Shown here: one piece after another, positions 60,521 to 64,000 of the stretch | How positions within the stretch are numbered: the first letter of the stretch is position 1 | Layout of the letters: every line of letters begins with the position of its first letter | Origin: Streptomyces venezuelae ATCC 10712 | GTDB lineage: Bacteria > Actinomycetota > Actinomycetes > Streptomycetales > Streptomycetaceae | Length of the DNA stretch: 64,000 nt | NCBI RefSeq assembly: GCF_008639165.1 | Contig: NZ_CP029197.1 | Coordinates: 4,716,001-4,780,000 of the forward strand | Direction: 5' to 3' | The notes under the pieces: model-generated | Databases searched by the model: none | What the model was told of the DNA's origin: nothing | What the model saw: the letters and a program-made list of their open reading frames with translations, nothing else | Translations under genes and position numbers: made by a program

Positions 60521-60943
60521 TCACCCTCCCGGGCACTCGCACGGCCCGCCCCCGCTGGTGCACACGCAGCGCCCCTCCACCGGCGCCTGGGCGGGCGGCG
60601 GGGCGGGGTGCGAGCGCGCCCACTCCTGCGTCGCCCCGTGCACCGTGAGGAACGCGAGCAGCAGGGCGGCGGCGAACTGGCCCCCGGGAGCCCAGGACCA
60701 GCCGCCGCGCCACAGCGCGAACGCCAGGAGCAGGATCCCGGCCGTGATCGCCCCGAAGGTCAGCACCGGCACCCAGTCCATGGGCGGCGGCCCCGGCCGC
60801 TCCGGGTCGTACCGCGACCCCCAGGGGCGGAAGAGGAGGGTGAAGACGGCGAAGAGGACGAACCCGACGTCGAGCAGGAGGAGTGCCAGCGCGAGCAGGA
60901 CGTCGTGGACCGTGCGCTGCCGGGGGCGGGGTGTGGTCGCCAT
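60521..60943 (-). CDS. small membrane protein, function unknown
   Basis: 140 aa from ATG 60943 (MATTPRPRQR). Three hydrophobic segments: L-L-A-L-A-L-L-L-L-D-V-G-F-V-L-F (about 16-31), V-L-T-F-G-A-I-T-A-G-I-L-L-L-A-F (about 59-74) and F-A-A-A-L-L-L-A-F-L-T-V (about 90-101). The C-terminus has a Cys cluster (R-C-V-C-T-S-G-G-G-P-C-E-C). Divergent from groES. Confidence 0.75.
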   Translation of the reverse strand: MATTPRPRQRTVHDVLLALALLLLDVGFVLFAVFTLLFRPWGSRYDPERPGPPPMDWVPVLTFGAITAGILLLAFALWRGGWSWAPGGQFAAALLLAFLTVHGATQEWARSHPAPPPAQAPVEGRCVCTSGGGPCECPGG

Positions 60944-61072
60944 GCCCGAACCCTCGTACGGAACCGCGGGCTCCGCGAGCACGTTGTCCTCACGGGACGG
61001 CCACGGGGGTGTGACGAGGGGGCGGGCGACGGGCGCGGTGACCACCGCGACGACGCGCTCGACGGCAAGGAA

Positions 61073-61099
61073 TTGGCACTCCGCTTGACCGAGTGCTAA
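61073..61099 (+). promoter_or_regulatory. CIRCE operator 1 (HrcA binding site)
   Basis: TTGGCACTC-N9-GAGTGCTAA, one base from the CIRCE consensus TTAGCACTC-N9-GAGTGCTAA. Confidence 0.92.
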
Positions 61100-61112
61100 T
61101 CGCGGTCATAGT
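61085..61112 (+). promoter_or_regulatory. candidate groES promoter overlapping CIRCE 1
   Basis: TTGACC (61085-61090) inside the CIRCE spacer and a -10-like CATAGT (61107-61112) at 16-nt spacing. HrcA bound to either CIRCE would block it. Confidence 0.6.
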
Positions 61113-61119
61113 CTCGGCT

Positions 61120-61146
61120 CTGGCACTCCCCACTGGAGAGTGCCAA
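61120..61146 (+). promoter_or_regulatory. CIRCE operator 2 (HrcA binding site)
   Basis: CTGGCACTC-N9-GAGTGCCAA, 20 nt after the first CIRCE; lies just downstream of the -10 box. Confidence 0.9.
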
Positions 61147-61245
61147 CACAGCGACAGGCAGGTCCGGCACCCGCGACGACGGATCGACCTGGTCGCCACC
61201 TCAGACAGTTAACCCCGTGAGATCTCCGAAGGGGGAGGTCGGATC

Positions 61246-61554
61246 GTGACGACCACCAGCTCCAAGGTTGCCATCAAGCCGCTCGAGGACCGCATTGTGG
61301 TCCAGCCGCTCGACGCCGAGCAGACCACCGCCTCTGGCCTGGTCATTCCGGACACCGCCAAGGAGAAGCCCCAGGAGGGCGTCGTCCTGGCCGTGGGCCC
61401 GGGCCGCTTCGAGAACGGCGAGCGTCTGCCGCTCGACGTCAAGACCGGCGATGTCGTGCTGTACAGCAAGTACGGCGGCACCGAGGTGAAGTACAACGGC
61501 GAGGAGTACCTCGTCCTCTCGGCTCGCGACGTGCTCGCGATCGTCGAGAAGTAA
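61246..61554 (+). CDS. groES: co-chaperonin GroES
   Basis: 102 aa from GTG 61246 (VTTTSSKVAI). Lid of the GroEL chamber. P-L-E-D-R-I-V-V (12-19), mobile loop A-E-Q-T-T-A-S-G-L-V-I-P (about 24-35). Operon with groEL, 131 nt downstream. Confidence 0.97.
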   Translation: MTTTSSKVAIKPLEDRIVVQPLDAEQTTASGLVIPDTAKEKPQEGVVLAVGPGRFENGERLPLDVKTGDVVLYSKYGGTEVKYNGEEYLVLSARDVLAIVEK

Positions 61555-61685
61555 TTCACCGACGTACTGAAGTACCGAAGTACCGAGCACTGAAGCAGAT
61601 GCTCCGAGCTGCGCCCCGAGGCCCCTTCCAGGCGCCCCGGGGCGCGGTTCGTTCCACCCGATTCCGAGAGGGCTGAACCGCTCCC

Positions 61686-63314
61686 ATGGCGAAGATCCTG
61701 AAGTTCGACGAGGACGCCCGTCGCGCCCTTGAGCGCGGCGTCAACAAGCTTGCCGACACGGTGAAGGTGACGATCGGCCCCAAGGGCCGCAACGTCGTCA
61801 TCGACAAGAAGTTCGGCGCCCCCACCATCACCAACGACGGTGTCACGATCGCCCGCGAGGTCGAGATCGAGGACCCGTACGAGAACCTCGGCGCCCAGCT
61901 GGTGAAGGAGGTGGCGACCAAGACCAACGACATCGCGGGTGACGGCACCACCACCGCCACCGTGCTCGCCCAGGCCCTGGTCCGCGAGGGTCTGCGCAAC
62001 GTCGCCGCCGGCGCCTCCCCGGCCGCCCTCAAGAAGGGCATCGACGCCGCCGTCAAGGCCGTCTCCGAGGAGCTCCTCGCCACCGCGCGCCCGATCGACG
62101 ACAAGTCCGACATCGCCGCCGTCGCCGCGCTCTCCGCGCAGGACCAGCAGGTCGGCGAGCTCATCGCCGAGGCGATGGACAAGGTCGGCAAGGACGGTGT
62201 CATCACCGTCGAGGAGTCCAACACCTTCGGCCTGGAGCTCGACTTCACCGAGGGCATGGCCTTCGACAAGGGCTACCTGTCCCCGTACATGGTGACCGAC
62301 CAGGAGCGTATGGAGGCCGTCCTCGACGACCCGTACATCCTGATCAACCAGGGCAAGATCTCCTCGATCCAGGACCTGCTGCCCATCCTGGAGAAGGTCA
62401 TCCAGGCCGGCGCCAGCAAGCCGCTGCTGATCATCGCCGAGGACGTCGAGGGCGAGGCCCTGTCGACCCTGGTCGTCAACAAGATCCGTGGCACCTTCAA
62501 CGCCGTGGCCGTCAAGGCCCCCGGCTTCGGCGACCGCCGCAAGGCGATGCTCGGCGACATGGCCACCCTCACCGGTGCCACCGTCATCGCCGAGGAGGTC
62601 GGCCTCAAGCTCGACCAGGCCGGTCTGGACGTGCTGGGCACCGCCCGCCGCGTCACCATCACCAAGGACTCCACCACCATCGTCGACGGTGGCGGCAACG
62701 CCGAGGACATCGCGGGCCGCGTCGGCCAGATCAAGGCCGAGATCGAGTCCACGGACTCCGACTGGGACCGCGAGAAGCTCCAGGAGCGCCTCGCGAAGCT
62801 GGCCGGCGGCGTGTGCGTGATCAAGGTCGGCGCCGCCACCGAGGTGGAGCTGAAGGAGAAGAAGCACCGTCTGGAGGACGCCATCTCCGCGACCCGCGCC
62901 GCGGTCGAGGAGGGCATCGTCTCCGGTGGTGGCTCCGCTCTGGTCCACGCCGTCAAGGTCCTCGAGGGCAACCTCGGCAAGACCGGCGACGAGGGCACGG
63001 GTGTCGCGGTCGTCCGCCGCGCCGCCGTCGAGCCGCTGCGCTGGATCGCCGAGAACGCCGGCCTCGAGGGCTACGTCATCACCTCGAAGGTGGCGGAGCT
63101 CGACAAGGGCCAGGGCTTCAACGCCGCGACCGGCGAGTACGGCGACCTGGTCAAGGCCGGCGTCATCGACCCGGTGAAGGTGACGCGCTCCGCCCTGGAG
63201 AACGCCGCCTCGATCGCCTCCCTCCTCCTCACCACCGAGACCCTCGTGGTGGAGAAGAAGGAAGAGGAGCCCGCGGACCACGGCCACGGCCACGGTCACG
63301 GCCACTCCCACTGA
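61686..63314 (+). CDS. groEL: chaperonin GroEL (GroEL1 type, His-rich tail)
   Basis: 542 aa from ATG 61686 (MAKILKFDED). ATP-dependent folding chamber. G-D-G-T-T-T-A-T-V-L (about 86-95) binds nucleotide. The C-terminus ends D-H-G-H-G-H-G-H-G-H-S-H instead of Gly-Gly-Met repeats, marking the actinobacterial GroEL1 encoded with groES. A second groEL2 without groES is usual elsewhere in these genomes. Confidence 0.97.
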   Translation: MAKILKFDEDARRALERGVNKLADTVKVTIGPKGRNVVIDKKFGAPTITNDGVTIAREVEIEDPYENLGAQLVKEVATKTNDIAGDGTTTATVLAQALVREGLRNVAAGASPAALKKGIDAAVKAVSEELLATARPIDDKSDIAAVAALSAQDQQVGELIAEAMDKVGKDGVITVEESNTFGLELDFTEGMAFDKGYLSPYMVTDQERMEAVLDDPYILINQGKISSIQDLLPILEKVIQAGASKPLLIIAEDVEGEALSTLVVNKIRGTFNAVAVKAPGFGDRRKAMLGDMATLTGATVIAEEVGLKLDQAGLDVLGTARRVTITKDSTTIVDGGGNAEDIAGRVGQIKAEIESTDSDWDREKLQERLAKLAGGVCVIKVGAATEVELKEKKHRLEDAISATRAAVEEGIVSGGGSALVHAVKVLEGNLGKTGDEGTGVAVVRRAAVEPLRWIAENAGLEGYVITSKVAELDKGQGFNAATGEYGDLVKAGVIDPVKVTRSALENAASIASLLLTTETLVVEKKEEEPADHGHGHGHGHSH

Positions 63315-63330
63315 GGCAGCCGACTCAGCA

Positions 63331-63378
63331 CCGAGGCCCGGTGCCCCCGTCGCGGGGGCACCGGGCCTCGGCCTTTCT
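63331..63378. terminator. bidirectional terminator after groEL
   Basis: CCGAGGCCCGGTGCCCCCG / CGGGGGCACCGGGCCTCGG: a perfect 19-bp stem with a 3-nt loop, then CCTTTCT. It serves groEL and the convergent SnoaL-like gene. Confidence 0.9.
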
Positions 63379-63381
63379 CCG

Positions 63382-64000
63382 TCAGCCCTCCACGGCGCCG
63401 AGCTGCCCCATCAGCCCGAGCAGGTCGTACTGCCACCATCCCTCGACGATCTTGCCGTCGTCCCGGAAGCGGTGGACGACCGTGCCGGTCATGCTCACCT
63501 CCATGCCGGTCGGCTGAAGCCCCATGAAGTCGCCGGAGTGGCTGCCCCGCCAGGTCCACCGGGTGCAGACCCGGTCGCCCTCGGCGATCTGGTCGTCGAC
63601 GGTGAAGGCGAAGTCGAAGCCGCCCCGCCACATCTCCACCTCGCGCCGGACGGCGTCCATGCCGATGACGTCCTGCTCGTTGGTCGGATCGTGGTCGTGA
63701 TAGCCCTCGGCCAGCACCTCGTCGAGCAGCGCGAGCTCCTCCTCGGTGGCGAACATCTCCAGCAGCCGCCGGGCGTTGGCCTTGTACAGCGCCTCGTCCC
63801 GGACCACGTCCAGGTCCGTGAAGGTCGGCATCTCGTCACAGAGCGCCACCATCTCCCGGAAGATCCGGTCGGTCTCGGGCAGCTGAGAGTTCCGCATGGC
63901 CACGTCGTACGAGGGGAACTCGACGATCTCCACCAGGTGCGAGGAATCCGCCCGGTCCTTGCCGAGAACGCTGTGCGTGGCGGTCCGCTTGCCCTGCGTC
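63382..64000 (-). CDS. SnoaL-like (NTF2-fold) protein, 5' end cut by the right edge
   Basis: The frame is open from the stop at 63382 to the window edge (206 codons), with no stop upstream of the internal GTG 63933, so the start lies outside. The visible N-terminal part (R-T-A-T-H-S-V-L-G-K-D-R-A-D; V-E-I-V-E-F-P-S-Y-D-V-A-M-R-N-S; P-E-T-D) looks like the end of a dimeric alpha/beta-barrel (ABM-like) domain. From L-L-D-E-V-L-A-E-G-Y-H-D-H-D-P (about 140 visible residues to the end) it is a SnoaL-like NTF2 fold, with V-H-R-F-R-D-D-G-K-I-V-E-G-W-W. Possibly an ester-cyclase-type or stress protein; the reaction is unknown. Confidence 0.75.
   Translation of the reverse strand, partial: TQGKRTATHSVLGKDRADSSHLVEIVEFPSYDVAMRNSQLPETDRIFREMVALCDEMPTFTDLDVVRDEALYKANARRLLEMFATEEELALLDEVLAEGYHDHDPTNEQDVIGMDAVRREVEMWRGGFDFAFTVDDQIAEGDRVCTRWTWRGSHSGDFMGLQPTGMEVSMTGTVVHRFRDDGKIVEGWWQYDLLGLMGQLGAVEG

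Larger units (their letters stand above)
60944..61245 (+). promoter_or_regulatory. groES-groEL regulatory region
   Basis: 302 nt without a gene, carrying two CIRCE operators and a promoter. The rest is a GC-rich spacer and a leader ending in GGGGGAGGTCGGATC before GTG 61246. Confidence 0.8.

Overview
The window is a chromosomal segment of a high-GC actinomycete, almost certainly a Streptomyces or close relative. Evidence for this: very high third-position GC; frequent GTG and some TTG starts; the actinobacterial order rpsL-rpsG-fusA-tuf, the S10/spc/alpha ribosomal operons through rplQ, truA, rplM-rpsI, glmM, coaA, glmS, acpS, nnr, alr, tsaE, tsaB-rimI-tsaD, groES-groEL1; CIRCE operators; and typical Streptomyces accessory families (ECF42 sigma with a DGPF partner, WhiB-like and Xre regulators). 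All identifications are from reading the sequence; no database search was run.

Left end (1-8.3 kb): a phage-tail-like module on the minus strand. Reading leftwards from its promoter it encodes a tail-terminator-like protein, a tail-tube-like protein, a G/GT tail-assembly chaperone pair joined by a -1 frameshift heptamer, a 70-aa protein, a 337-aa membrane/coiled-coil protein and the start of a tape-measure-like protein that leaves the window. One plus-strand gene with hexapeptide repeats is embedded in the module. No capsid, portal, terminase or integrase gene is seen on the promoter side of the tail genes. To the right lie an ATP-grasp-like gene and a regulatory block: a WhiB-like protein, a Cys-rich protein and a small HTH protein in one operon, divergent from an Xre-type regulator. 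Three copies of one promoter-proximal sequence block lie upstream of the tail module, the WhiB operon and the regulator gene, each pointing at its gene. I read this as a headless, non-contractile (F-type) tailocin-like island with its own repressor circuit. This is the most interesting part of the window.

Translation core (8.4-33.7 kb and 37.4-38.6 kb): the str operon (rpsL, rpsG, fusA, tuf) ends at a strong bidirectional hairpin. A small accessory patch follows (secreted PIG-L/LmbE-like lipoprotein; DGPF protein plus ECF42 sigma factor). Then come S10-spc (rpsJ to rplO), secY-adk-map, infA-rpmJ-rpsM-rpsK-rpoA-rplQ and rplM-rpsI. The rpsL and rpsJ leaders share a 25-nt hairpin element. The S10/spc boundary and the rpsH leader carry strong hairpins. 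The 3' end of map is duplicated just downstream of itself.

Cell envelope and tRNA-modification region (33.8-54.5 kb): truA, a secreted-domain membrane protein, an ABC-F ATPase, glmM, a DUF389 membrane protein, coaA, a lipoprotein, glmS, acpS, the NAD(P)H-hydrate repair enzyme, an L,D-transpeptidase, alr, an alpha/beta hydrolase and the t6A genes tsaE, tsaB and tsaD with rimI. Between tsaE and tsaB sit a 55-aa ORF behind a strong iron-box match and a degenerate L,D-transpeptidase-like protein lacking the catalytic Cys.

Variable stretch (54.5-61 kb): two paralogous polysaccharide deacetylases in direct orientation flank a toxin-antitoxin-like pair, a 5'-truncated ECF sigma gene, a membrane protein and a THUMP-like methyltransferase. 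The window closes with groES-groEL1 behind two CIRCE elements and a SnoaL-like gene cut by the right edge.
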